Assembly: GCA_958450325.1 (NCBI GenBank)
Contig: OY288246.1
Span: 43,825,619-43,889,618, forward strand
Direction: 5' to 3'
Source of the DNA: Agrostemma githago
Lineage: Eukaryota; Streptophyta; Magnoliopsida; Caryophyllales; Caryophyllaceae
Length of the DNA: 64,000 bases
The position numbers and the translations under genes were made by a program. The notes under the pieces were generated by a model. The model saw only the letters and a list, made by a program, of their open reading frames with translations. It had not been told where the DNA came from and made no database searches. Shown piece after piece: positions 44,866 through 56,542 of the stretch (its first letter is position 1; the number at the start of each line of letters is the position of its first letter).

Positions 44866-45581
44866 ATTATTAGGGTTTTGGTAGATTAGTTTAGGGAGAG
44901 ATTTTTAGATAGATTTTTGGAGGGTGACAATCCAAAAATCTCATCTTATTCTAAATCTAATTAATTTCCTTTTCAATTAAGTTCAAGACTCTTCCTTTAT
45001 TACAATCAAGTTCTTATTTCTTCTTACTCTTGCAATTTTCTTCGTATTTATATTCAAGTTTTGTAAGGATTCAAGTTTTTATTGAAGATTCTTGGAGATT
45101 ATCAAAGGATTAATGACAAATCTCTTGTCATCTTCATCAAGATTCATCTTATTTCATTTATGCAATCTTCTTTATTATTGTCATTTTCCTTCATAGTCGG
45201 TATATTTCTCTTCTCCTCCCTAATCTCTAGATTAGATTTATTATCGTTCTTTTATCTTTGTACTCTTTTCATTGATTTTATTTGCATCGTTCTTAGATCG
45301 CTTGTAGTTTACTTTGTTGATCGTTATTTTCTTCGTTATCTTAGTTTGATTTCCTCTTGTTCTTTCATAATTGCATCATTTTCATTATTTTAACTTGCAT
45401 CGTTTTTTTAGATCGTTTTGTAGTTTATTTTATTGATCGTTATTTTCTTCATTGTCTTTTTGTTATTTTCTCTAGATTTAATCATTATGCATGTTATTGT
45501 TGTTTTCTCTATTGTTAATGTTTTTATAGTTTCCCTCATGGATCTTGAGTAGATTTCTTATTAGGAGGTTAACGAGAATTT
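44863..45581. other. T-rich sequence left of the Athila-like LTR
   Basis: It resembles the leader or LTR of some retroelement (long CT-rich stretches, TTCATCAAGATTCATC), but no boundary or coding part supports a name. The 103-codon frame at 45082-45393 is hydrophobic low-complexity and is not believed. Confidence 0.35.
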
Positions 45582-47462
45582 TGACGCGGTGGGCGTCGCA
45601 ACCCGCACGATCAAACGATATTTATAGTCCCAACTAACTACTATGTAGTAGTGGCAAGTCGGGGTCGAACCACAGGGAGACAGAGAAATGTGATAGGTCA
45701 AGTCTAGGATTAATTGTGATTGGGGTCTAAAAGGGGGGTTTTGGGACGAAATAGTTTAACTAAGGCAAGCGAGTTAAACGACTAAAATGAGAAACAATAA
45801 TGATAAAGGCGTTAAGGAGAGTCGGGGAGTCGGAATTTAAGAAAAGGGTACAAGCATCATAAGAATTATCACAAGATGAATAAGGGGAGGAACCACCTTT
45901 CGGTTTCCCTACCGACCTAGCCTAAACCTGCTTTCGTGACGAGTAAACTAAAGTCTCAAGGCGGAATTACCCAAACCCCGAGTTTCCCCATATTGATTTA
46001 GTTGAGTCAGACTAACCTAGTTGATCAGGCTAAGTCAATCAAGACACAATAATTTCAAGCAAGACAAATCACCCTCAAATGCAATAGTTCTCATAAAATA
46101 AAATCCGAATCTAGAATTCCTCCTCCCCTAGCCCCTAACTAAAATCTACTCACTATCCATACGAAACATGATAAAACAAATAATAGGGAGACTAGAGAAA
46201 AGGCAAAACATGATGATAAAAAGGAATGAAAATTAATCTAGCACAAAAGAAAGGAAATTACTACTAAAATGATGACTAAACAAGGAAATAAACAACAAGG
46301 CAAAAATAAGGGAAAACAAACAAACAACTATGGAGGAACAAACAAAGGAGAGAGAAAAATAAGGAATTACTAACAATGGGGTTTAAAACAACATAAACAT
46401 AAAAATGACAAGGCAAACAAACAATGGATTAAGAAAAAATTAAAAAAGGAAACTAATTAATTAATGGAGAGATGGAGAAGGAAAGAATGTACCAACTATG
46501 CATAAAATGAAAGGAGGAAGATGATCAAAATAAAGTTTGAATCTTGGAGGAGAAAAGACAAGAATTTTGTCACCCAATTCTTGCAAAACTCTTCAATCTT
46601 CAAAATAAAATCCAATCCAAACTATTACAAAAACTTGATTGTAGATTGAAAGACAAAATTAATCTAACACTAAGAAGATTTTCTAGCTAGATGAATATGG
46701 AGTTTTCTAAGGAAGCTTCTACAATGGAGATCTACAAAACTATGCCTAATCTAAAGAGGCACACTTAAGGCACACTTAAGGCACACTTAAGATGAAAGCC
46801 TAAGGTTACTATATATACTAAACCCTTAATGGGTCACACAACTTAAGGCCCATAATCCAATCTTCCCCTCTTTTAATTAGACCTTCAGCCTATGCATCTT
46901 CACATGGCAAAACTTCACCCCGCGATTTAAGGTCATCCGTGAGTCAATACCGCCGGGTGAAATTTCACCCGGTCATTTCACCGGATGGACTTTCTCCAGA
47001 AATGCAATTTTGGCGCTCCTTTACCGTCGGGCAAAACTTCACCCGGTGGTGAGAGTTTTGCCCGGTGGTGAGTGCTCTCGAAAATCTTCGGGGAAGTGGA
47101 AAATATCGTCGGGCGAAACTTCGCCCGATGGTGACTCATCGGGTGAAACTTCACCCGATGGTTTACTGCCTCTTTTTCCGGTCTCTTTCTTTGCCGATCG
47201 ATTGGATTACTTGAACTTTCCGTTGTGTGCTTTGCTCTTCGGACTGTATCCCTCTTTTACATGCTCATGGAAGCTCGAACACGTTTTTGGTCGAAAATCT
47301 TGTCAAAATAGACAGAAAACTACCAAAAACACGTAAAATGTAAAAGAGAGACTCTAATGCGAGAAATACTCAAAATAGGGCGATAATCGCACTTTATTCT
47401 CGCAAAACAGAGCAAAAACGAGTCTAAATGGGAGGAAAACGGTCCAAATTTGACACACAACA
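45582..47462 (-). repeat. 3' LTR of an Athila-like Ty3/gypsy element, about 1.9 kb
   Basis: On the minus strand the LTR starts TGTTGTGTGTCAAATTTG directly after the purine tract at 47463-47480. It ends near 45582, where plus reads TGACGCGG. The phrase GCAAGTCGGGGTCGAACCAC near 45652 is widespread in plant Athila-type LTRs as I recall. It carries 18-20-bp palindromes around 46953-47160. The outer boundary is less certain because the partner LTR is not in the window and no target duplication can be checked. Confidence 0.6.
46953..47162. repeat. Palindrome cluster in the Athila-like LTR
   Basis: CCGGGTGAAATTTCACCCGG (46953-46972) is a perfect 20-bp palindrome. GGGCAAAACT...AGTTTTGCCC near 47030-47065, TCGGGCGAAACTTCGCCCGA near 47109 and TCGGGTGAAACTTCACCCGA near 47139 follow. 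The last two begin 30 bp apart. Arm bases vary together (GGGTGAA with TTCACCC, GGGCGAA with TTCGCCC). Confidence 0.8.
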
Positions 47463-48566
47463 ATTCCCCCACACTAAACCGTTGCTCGTCCTCGAGCAAA
47501 GACCCAAAAAGAAATTAGCTACTACTTACTAAGCTAGACGATGCTAAGCCGATACGGGGCAATTAACGGGCCCGCTCCGTCCCTTCAACTCACATCGAGA
47601 TACCCATGAGGTAGAGTATCTCCATGCAAGGCAGGTCAGGTCTTGCTCAAAATTGGGGATGCGACTAACACACACACAAACACAAAAACAAAGAAGACAC
47701 ACAAAAAGATAGATGCATCCAAAGAGAAAATAAATCACCGAATCCCTCATCGAAACGGCGGAGAAAGCACCGATTTTGAACTCAAGACAAGTGAGAACAC
47801 TACCAAGTTAGTCGCCCAAATTGACATGGACAAAATCCTAATAGGATGACAATCAAACAATAAAAACATTGAAAATTTACCAAGGTCCTTCTAATTCCAC
47901 TAAAGATGCCTACAACGGAACGATAAATGGAGTGGATAAGTGAGAACCATGGAGTTAGTAAGCACTGTAGGTAAGTGTTATCCCGTCTCCTAAGCTAAGC
48001 TTAGAGGGTCGTCCCAAACTCGAGAAAGCCAATTAGACTAAACAAAAAAATGGACAAGTGTTCGCAAAATGGTAAGGATCGACTAATTACCACTATTTTC
48101 CTTCCTCGGGACAAGGTCCTCTAGTAGGCATTTCACGACAAATAGTCAACCAAGGGATTATTTGGGTTTGAGAATATTTTTCGAGGTTTTGATTTTCTTT
48201 TCAGTTTTTCTTCCTTTCCCCATTATTTCGGTTGAGGGCTTTTTTTTGAATCGCCCTTCTTCTTCATTTTTCCCTTTTGCTTTTGAGTATCCCACAATTG
48301 GCTAGATGGTATATTTGAGATCAAGGTAAAGCATATTTTTGCAAACTTATTTGTGGAAATGGGTGAATGATAGAGAAATAGGCTAGTCGAGTGTACACCC
48401 CCTACGAACCCACAAAAAGATGGAAATTTGGACTAAAAATGGCTTCTCAAGTTAGGTCACCTAAGAAAACGGAAAACGGTAACCAATGCCTTATCACTCC
48501 ATGGGTGGTCAAGGTGGTCAAAATGCAAATCCCGTTGTAGAATCCTAGTAGAAAAGACGGACTCAT
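47463..48566 (-). mobile_element. 3' interior of the Athila-like element
   Basis: It starts (in element sense, ends) with the purine tract TTTAGTGTGGGGGAAT at 47463-47478 and the AGGA-loop hairpin at 47482-47499. No coding domain is seen. It is interrupted at 48566 by the solo LTR and continues at 52417. Confidence 0.55.
47482..47499 (-). other. AGGA-loop hairpin 1 beside the polypurine tract
   Basis: On minus TTGCTCG-AGGA-CGAGCAA, a perfect 7-bp stem with a 4-nt loop, 3-4 nt before the GTTTAGTGTGGGGG tract. It pairs conceptually with the second hairpin at 53001. Confidence 0.75.
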
Positions 48567-51500
48567 TGTAACACCCCTGGTTTTATAAAATAAATTAAAT
48601 TAAAATTATGTCCGTATTTTTATTTTTACGATTTAACTCGTAATTCATAAAATTATTATAAAACAAATTTATCGTTTAATCTTTTCAACCTCCTAAAATT
48701 CTATTTGTCTCGGAAACTCTCTTATATTTAAAATATATTTTGATTTCTGTTTCAATTTATTTTATGCATTTAATTTAATTCTTATCGAAAGTCTATGTCG
48801 GCGATTTATTTTCTAAATTCTTTTATTGATTCATATTTTAGCTCGAATTTCTATTTTCGGCTCGAAGCTTATTTATTTTAAGTTTCATCAAAATATTTAT
48901 TACTTTTCCTCGAAAAATCAATTTAATTCACTTTGTCGAAGATTTATTATTTATCGGGAAATACTATTTCATCATCTAATTAATTATTTCTATAAACTTC
49001 GTTTTCGTATCGAATAATTTATTTACTCATTTTATTTGACGGCCCGATTATTTATTAATTTTATTGACTCGTTTTAATTCGATTCGTGGGTCGGTCAACG
49101 TATTGTTATGAAATTCGTAAACTACCCGATTCATTTAATTAATCCATATGTTGTTTTACCCACTTTATTTATTTATTTTTGGCTGATTCATCCCCTCTTT
49201 CCCTTCAGGCTTATTCATTCCCTCAATTTTTGCATCCTGGTTTTTAACGCCACTCACACTCACACATCCCCTTTCATTTTCTTTATGTTTCCACCGCTTC
49301 CCCTACTCCTCTTGTTTTTTTTACGTTAATCCCCTTTATTTGGAGTCTCCTCACCAATCAATCGCCCTTCTCATCTCCCCTGATCTGCTGCGCACCATCT
49401 CCCTCTTCTCTCCCTCTCCTCCAGCCTTCATCGACCTCTGTTTTGCTGCTGGTGGTTCGTGCGTGATGCTGTTTCCGTTGCTCTGCTGTTGCTGCTGGTC
49501 GCGTCGATGTTGCCTCGTCATCCTTTTTGCTGATGTTGTGCTTGCTCGGTAGGTGACGACTCTATCGCTTTCCTTTTCTAATTCTGTTTGTTTGTTGTTT
49601 TTCGCTGTTGTCTGTTTTACTCTTCCTTTTTTTCTTAATCTTCCTCTTTTCTTCTCCTGCTGCTGTTGCTGTTTGTCGCGTTACTATTGTTGCTGTGCCA
49701 ATATTACTGTTCTTATTGTTGTTGTCGTCGTTTAGTGACTACTTCAGTCATTCAGTCCTCGATTTTTCGCTGTCCTCATGCAATCATATGTTATTAATGT
49801 TCTTACCTCTCCATTCTCCATCTTTTGTTCCTGGTCATTTATGCTGCTACCTCGTCCTTCTGCTGCGTGTTGTCCTTCTGTCTCGTTCTTCTTCTCCCTT
49901 CTTTTCTTTCTCGTGTTTTCGTGTTGCTATCCACAGTTTACTGCATCGTGCTCGCTGCTGTTGTTTACTATGTCCGATTTCTCTCTTTTTCCTGCTCGAT
50001 TTATGCTGCTGAACGTCCTACTACTGCTGCTATTCATTGCTTCTTCTTCTTCTTCTTCATCATCCTCATCATCATCTTTCCCGCTTTTCTCATTATGTTG
50101 CTGCTGCTACGATCCCTTTGTTCTGCAGTAGCCATTGCCACCTGAACTTTTTCTGAGCCCGTGTTCTTCATCCCTCCAGTTTCAGGTTCCGTTGTCACTA
50201 TAATCCTCCTTTCATCTCCAATTTTCTAGGATTTCACGAGGCCCCTGACGAGGACATGTACGAGATTGATTCAGATATCGTCTAAAGGTAACTTTAAGAC
50301 GTTACTCGATTTTATATTGTATGTTTGAGTAGTAGTATGTAGTAATTACTTTACCTTCAGTTTTCAAATTTTAGCTATTTATTATTTGCTAAAAATATTA
50401 TTTTAAATTGTGTACCTTATAAATATTTTACAAGTTTCCGATATCATTTTATAAATCATTAGTAACTTAAGTAATTACGATCGTTATAATATTTTGTTGG
50501 TTATCGTGACACTAGTAACTAAATAATATCGATTTCATATTTTCTTCATATTTCGTTAATTTATAATTTTAACTCAAAATCGTATTTTTATATTATAATC
50601 GAGATTTGTATACTTGTTTAATAAATTAATTTTCGTTCTACGATTTATACTAATAAATGAGAAAATAGTCGATATTGTTTTAAATATATTATTAGTCGAG
50701 ACTATTTTCACTAATAATTTCTTATTTGTTTCCGACTGACTATTTTTATTAAAATCCGTAATATTTATTAATAAAAGCTATTTGTTAAAAATAATTTGAA
50801 ATCTTAATAAATTTCATTTCATTTATAAAACTCGTTGACTCAATTAATTTTGATATCATTTTTCTTGAAACAACTCTTTTCTAAAATTTATTGTTTTAAC
50901 TCAATTTTGTAATTATTTATAAAATACTATATATTGACTTATTATATTTTATTTATATTTTTATGTAACAAATTTATACATATAATAAAGTTACGAAAAC
51001 GACGATAATAATAAAATGTTAATCTCGTTAGAAATGCTATTTTAATACATTTCACATATTTTAATAACTTACGTGTTTCTATAACAAAATTTCTATTTGA
51101 AGTAAGTTTCTAAAATTAGTATGTTTCTATTTATAGAAAGTTTCCCTTTTAATATAAAATATTTATTCCTTTTATTCTCATACTCCCTCCGATTACCTAT
51201 GTTCTTCCCTATTTTCTTTTTGGGCTGAGTTTGATTTTCTTCCCTCTTTCCATTTAAGGAAAGTTTTATCATATTCATTAATTAATATAATATTCCTCTC
51301 TCCCACTTTTCCACCACACTTTTTCTCATTTAATTAATATAATATTCATCTCTCCTACTTTTTCATTCTACTTTTTCTCATTTAATTAATATAATATTTC
51401 TCTCTCTTACTTTTTCATTTCACCCTCCATATTCTATTAATATAATTACTCCCTCCTTATTTTCTTCCCCAAAAAGAAAGGGGAAGAACACAGGTAATCG

Positions 51501-52411
51501 GAGGGAGTATTATTTATATTGATTATATTTATTTTTGAATATTGATAATGGCTTATTTTGGAGTTATGGAATAAAGGCAAGTGTGGGGTTAGAGTAATAT
51601 GGTCTGGGATGTACGTTTTTGCCATCAACTGTAAGGCTGGTGTGTCTTTATGAGGCACATTGGTTGTTGAACTGAGCATGGTTTGTGTTCAGGAGAGTGT
51701 GCATTGTGCCCTTAAACTTAGATATCGCATCGTGTAAGTCGCGTCGGGTTGAACTGGATATGGTTTGTATCCAGGAGGGGTGTATACTACTTAAACCAGG
51801 ACCTCGCTGCACGCAGTCCTGTTATAGTTGAGTTGCCTAGTTAGAGACTGGATTCTGTTATGAGTTAAGTCTACAGTTCTCGAAGCTAGTTTCCAGTATT
51901 ATCCTAGTGAAAGTCTAGCCTTGTGCACACTGACCGAATTTCCATAACTCCAGTTTTGAATATTATTATTATCGATTGGTTTTGATTTGCAGGGTGACAA
52001 ATGTTTTAAGTTTTCTCGGAAAACTTATTTTATTATATCGTTCTGATGTTTCCATTTTTAACTATTTTGATATAGTAATACTATTATTTTTCCATATAAT
52101 ATAATCTGGCCGGGAGAACGTCCGAGTTACTCCCCACTGACGTGGCTTTTATGTTTATAACATGACAGGTATTTGTTGCTGGGTTTTGGGTGTGAGCTAG
52201 CAAGTACGTGGATCTTACTCTTCCTTCATTCATGTTTATTTATGGATTTGCATAAACCCGTTTGGAGATTTTACTTTTAGCCCTTTTGTAAAAAGAGGCC
52301 TTTGTATTGACTTACCGTTTCTTTTAATAAGATATAGTTTGTCAGTGTGTTTTAATCTCACTCTACAGTGTTTCCGCCACTGTATTGCGTTAGAATTTCT
52401 AGGTGATTACA
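48567..52411 (+). mobile_element. Solo LTR, 3.8 kb, probably chromovirus (Tekay/Del-like) gypsy
   Basis: It starts TGTAACACCCCTGGTTTTAT and ends GGTGATTACA, flanked by the 5-bp duplication CTCAT (48562-48566, 52412-52416). No primer site, coding region or second LTR lies inside, so it is best read as a solo LTR left by recombination. TGTAACACCCC starts and 3-4 kb LTRs are typical of Tekay/Del chromoviruses as I recall. The middle (49330-50150) is CT-rich with CTG/TTC simple repeats, and there is no gene. It contains a Stowaway MITE. Confidence 0.75.
51183..51507. mobile_element. Stowaway-type MITE inside the solo LTR, 325 bp
   Basis: The terminus CTCCCTCCGATTACCTATGT is mirrored by ACACAGGTAATCGGAGGGAG, with TA on both sides (51181-51182, 51508-51509). 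It has an internal triplication of about 60-65-bp units built on TTAATTAATATAATATT...CTACTTTTTC (51275-51420). Confidence 0.85.
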
Positions 52412-52416
52412 CTCAT

Positions 52417-53272
52417 GATAAAAATTCAATGCAAAAATTGGTTCAAGGTCATTCTACTAGAATAATGTCCAAAAATCAAAAAAGGGTTACTAACAAGGGA
52501 GTAATAAACACTCGACTTAAACTCAAAATCGGGTTTTCAAAAACTTTACCTAGACAAACTATACAAAAATGAAAAAGAACACAAAAGGAACAAAACACGA
52601 GAAAAACAAAACAAATTCACAAATATAGCCAAGCACTCCAAACTCCATTAAGTCAACACAATCCACAACCACCATTTCCAAAATGTTCACCAAGTGAACA
52701 TCCAAATAGCATACAAGCCCACACTCCCATACAATTAAGAGAAGGGGGAAAACGAAGGTAGAGGATATTATCGAGCGATTTTCATTTTTGCTACCTTACG
52801 TACCCATGCTAATTGGTCGGTGGTGTACCTACAAGAAGGAGAATGCAAGGCAATACAAGTGACACAAAAACAAAGATAAAAGAAAAGAGAACTAAAATGA
52901 AGAGAAAAGGAAAAAACTTTTTTTGGTCTTCAATTTCTAAAGGAAAAATGAAAAAGAAAAGAAAGAAAAGGATAGTAGATCCCTCCCCCACACTAAAATT
53001 GTGCATTGTCCTCAATGCACGAGTAGGGGAAGAATCGAAAAAGAAGAAAAAGAGAAAAGAACGGAAAATCTTTTTAAATTTTTATGCTTTTTTGATTTTT
53101 TTTTTGTGTTTTCTAAAATTAAGTGAATTAAAATAAAATAAGGAAAAGAAAAGAAAATGAAAGGAAAAAAAAGAAATGGAGAAAAAGAAAATAAAATAAA
53201 GAAAAGAAGGTGGCGGGTCTAGGTGTAATCACGTCACCCAGACCCTAGCCAAAGAGGAAGATGAAAAATAAG
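52417..53272 (-). mobile_element. Continuation of the Athila-like element interior
   Basis: This resumes after the solo LTR. It holds purine-rich low-complexity sequence on the plus strand and, at 52985-53020, a second GTGGGGG tract with its own AGGA-loop hairpin. It ends at the LTR of the right-hand element (53273). No gene recognised; Lys-rich frames near 52813 are purine-run artefacts. Confidence 0.5.
53001..53020 (-). other. AGGA-loop hairpin 2
   Basis: On minus GTGCATTG-AGGA-CAATGCAC, a perfect 8-bp stem, followed by TTTTAGTGTGGGGG. Same loop and same downstream tract as hairpin 1, but a wholly different stem. Confidence 0.8.
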
Positions 53273-54069
53273 TGTGGACATGACATAGGTCCACCCCGAC
53301 GCGGCCTCGCGCGGGTTTGGGTAGGCGAATGAATCTCCATATGAAACGGATCGAATTGAAATTTAGGTCGAAGTGGAGTCGCCACCGAATTTTGTGGTTA
53401 TTCGGAACCATTCGAGCCCACTCTATGTCGTAGTGGTCCGTATACAAAATACGACCCATTTCCGATGTTAGAGTTTACTGGGCTCGTCCCTTTGCATTTG
53501 ATACCAATACCGACGTTATCGGATATTGTGTATTGAATGACTCTCGTGCGCCAACGGTTTCGGGCATCCGGAAACCGAGGTTCTGAGTAAGGGGTGAGGG
53601 TACGTGTTGGGAAGCCCACTAAGGACACCCAACCCCGCCCGTACATTAGCGGCCTCTACTAAGAATTCGAATGACTTACAATACGCGCGCTAGTTAAACG
53701 GGAAAATGCTTATGCAAACATTGTTTTCCTAAGCATGTGAATTGAATTGAAAAAGGGTTTCTAAATCAATTTAATGCAATTAATTCTACGTCAAAGTGGA
53801 ATTTAGCATGCGGGTTCATTTAGTACAATAAACGAACAAGAATTAAATTGACAAATGAAATAACAAACGCGTTAGTAACGATGCAATGATATAACGAATA
53901 ATAACGGTTTGTGCAAATAATGAATTGAATTGAATGATATACAAGATGATGCATGGTTTGAAAAGATAGTATACACGTGATTAATTATGCACGTGTTGAC
54001 CTAAATCATAAAATACTATCGAGTTTGAAAAGAAGGATGTACGACTCGTGTTTTGGTCGTTATGGGGTC

Positions 54070-54269
54070 ACTCGATCGAGTGGTCGATAGACTCGATCGA
54101 GTAGACCCAGAAAAGAGGTTTCTGTTTTGCGTTATTGACCATACTCGGCCGAGTTATTGATCAATTCGGTCGAGTACATGGCCACTCGATCGAGTGGAGG
54201 TCGTGAAAAACATTCTGGTTCGATTTTTGGGGCGCCACTCGACCGAGTGGGCTAGGCACTCGGTCGAGT
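54070..54269. repeat. Paired 12-bp palindromes, LTR cluster 1
   Basis: ACTCGRYCGAGT words start at 54070 and 54091, at 54143 and 54164 (the second with one mismatch), singly at 54184, and at 54237 and 54258. Each pair has exactly 21 bp between starts. The first two pairs are 73 bp apart. Confidence 0.9.
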
Positions 54270-55396
54270 GCCCCCTGTACGAATTATAATTCGTTTGCAA
54301 ATTTAATTGTTGATTTTGAAGTTACTTTTGATTTTTGATAATTCAATGATTTTACCAAATCGGGCATAAGTATTGCACAATTTATGTTCGACTTGGCTTT
54401 TTTATAAATCGCGAATTTTGTTGAACCAAATATAAATATTGTTGAATTTATACTCGATTCTAATTTTGAACACTCATTGTATCCACATTCGATTATTTGA
54501 ATCGATATGGAATATTAGAGAAAAAAAGGATAAATTGATTCTAGTCGCTTTAAATTAATTATCGTGATATGAAAAAATCGCGTTAATTAATTCATATGAC
54601 TTGATTGTTAGACTCGATATCCAATTATGGAATTGGTATCGAACCTAAAATCGACGCTTACTTGAATAAAAAAAAGGACTTGATTCCCTCAACTTCCCCG
54701 ACATCGAAATAAATCCCTGGGGATTGTGATGTCGGATCCGTGTCAATGGGTTTTGACCCTTATTGAAATACGATGTTTGTTCTTTGAGAAATCGATGTGA
54801 CATGCGAATAACAATAATGATACAAATGATATGAAAATTATTGTTGAAGTTAACCTATCTCAATAATCAAGTAATCAGGATATCAGAACAAGCGACCGTC
54901 AACGCTGTGTGCAGTACACTTGTATATTCGTGTTTCCTTATTCCGATATCACTCATACTCGACACAAATTGATAGGTATTTTAATGTTTTGATATTAATT
55001 ATACTATCGATATTATGGTGCAATGAATAAAATAATAAAAAAATGAAAAAAAAGAGGATGAGAGGGAGACGAAGATGACGTGAAGAAGAGAGGGAGAAAA
55101 GAGAGGGTTTTGACACCCTCAACCTACATGTTCTTGTCTCGAATTAGAACTCGTAATCGTGGCTTTAACACTAGAGTCTTCGAGGTGGATGAAGGTTAAG
55201 TTATGGTGGCTCGGGTTTGTTGATTCCTAAAACTAGGTTTAGGGTTTTTGCTAGTGTCGAATTACTAGGGCTTGATTAAGGGTTTGTAAAAGACGTAGTA
55301 TGTGTGTGTATGCTTGCTCTAAGGTTTTGAAAGTTGTGAAAAGTTGTTGCATGAGGGTTGCTTATATAGGAAAAGCTAGGGCTCCGGTTGAGGGTT

Positions 55397-55500
55397 ACTC
55401 GACCGAGTAGGCAGCTGACTCGGTCGAGTAGCCTTGTGCGTCAGCCGTCGGACTTGAATAAAGGCCCACTCGATCGAGTGGGTGGGGCACTCGATCGAGT
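55397..55500. repeat. Paired 12-bp palindromes, LTR cluster 2
   Basis: Starts at 55397/55418 and 55468/55489, each 21 bp apart, with pairs 71 bp apart. The second pair is embedded in longer GGCCC...GGGCC-like symmetry. Confidence 0.9.
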
Positions 55501-55888
55501 GGCCCAGCTGGGTCACGCGGGTCACTCATTTTGGACCGTGACCATGGATATTTGATGGGTTTGTGTTTGAATTGGGCTTTTGATGTTTGAGGGGTTGTTT
55601 GGTGTGTCTCAGAAACGACTTTGACCGGGGTTGACCCAATCGCAAAAGGTCGGTTTTAATTCCGGTGTCGGTTTTGGCCCAAATTAGTCTTGTTTGACTC
55701 GAAATGGTCCGCTGGGCCTGGATTTGAGGTTGATTTTGTGATATTTGTACTCCGTAAGTGTGTTAGCCAGCGATTAATGGATTTGAGCTCGTATCCGAGC
55801 GCACAGAAGCATGTTAGCGTCCGATCATCATCGGGTGTTTTTTGGGAACTGCCATAGACACCTGGCAGTCAAAATGCGGGTGTCTACA

Positions 55889-55903
55889 GAGCCCCCACTC
55901 TGA
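55889..55903 (-). promoter_or_regulatory. Polypurine tract of the Ogre/Tat-like element
   Basis: On minus AGAGTGGGGGCTC ends exactly at the LTR border, identical to the tract at 41570. Confidence 0.75.
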
Positions 55904-56427
55904 CTGAGGCTTGGACAGGGCGAAAGTCAGAGTAGCCACCAGGCCAATCGAGGATTTAAACCTGGCGAACTTCCGGCCGGGTCGTTTATAGTCCATTAGA
56001 CTCGCGTGAAGGGCTCGCCAGCCGCAAGCTAGAAGTCATACCTGAGCCGATAACTCCGTGGAGAATTGGACTTGTCGCGTAAGTCCTGGGTGCGCCTGTG
56101 TGTTGGCCCATCCTGTGAAAATGCTGGTGAGGTATAGCGGTTTGCATGTCCCTGTTTGAGTCGTACCTGTACAAGTCACATAAAATGCATGCAACACATT
56201 GGCAGTAGAATGACTCGCGCTGGGGAGAAATGATTTTTTTGAAAGTTTGAAATTTTGAAATTTGAAATCTTGAGATTTTTGAACTTTGGAACCTTTGATA
56301 TTTTGACTCCTAACAAAGATTAAGAAAGTTCGGGATGGAGATTTCCGTGCTAGTATTGAGACTAGGATTGCGGTTTGATTCCTATTGAGATTAGGAAATT
56401 TTCCTAAATAGTTTGCAAGGCTAATGC
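55904..56427 (+). other. Region between the 3' LTR and the antisense gene
   Basis: This is the upstream region of the plus-strand gene. It has TTTGAAATTTGAAATCTT-type short repeats near 56245-56290, and no coding frame is believed. Confidence 0.4.
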
Positions 56428-56435
56428 TATATATA
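56428..56435 (+). promoter_or_regulatory. TATA box for the antisense plant-mobile-domain-like gene
   Basis: TATATATA followed by GCCCC lies 108 bp before the ATG at 56543. The leader between is CT-rich, as in typical plant 5' UTRs. Confidence 0.6.
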
Positions 56436-56542
56436 GCCCCTTCTTGCTCTTGATTTTCTTCATAAATCCCATCACAAATCGAACTCTTCTTAAAAGAAGA
56501 TCTCTTCACTTCTCTTATGGTAAAAAGAAGGTCTCTTTAGCC

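Larger units (their letters stand above)
53273..55888 (-). repeat. 3' LTR of the Ogre/Tat-like element, 2.6 kb
   Basis: On minus it starts TGTAGACACCCGCATTTTGA and ends CATGTCCACA. It carries five pairs of the ACTCGRYCGAGT palindrome (54070-54269, 55397-55500) plus a single at 54184. TTATATAGG near 55361, preceding CT-poor sequence, is an AT box candidate but orientation is unclear. Confidence 0.88.

Noticed and set aside
45640..45680. A possible tRNA gene fragment at the GGTCGAACC phrase
   Set aside because: No acceptor stem or anticodon arm can be folded around it; it matches conserved LTR text instead.
49108..50145. Hydrophobic, Cys/Leu-rich frames that look like membrane proteins
   Set aside because: They come from CT-rich and CTG/TTC simple sequence inside a solo LTR, in overlapping frames.
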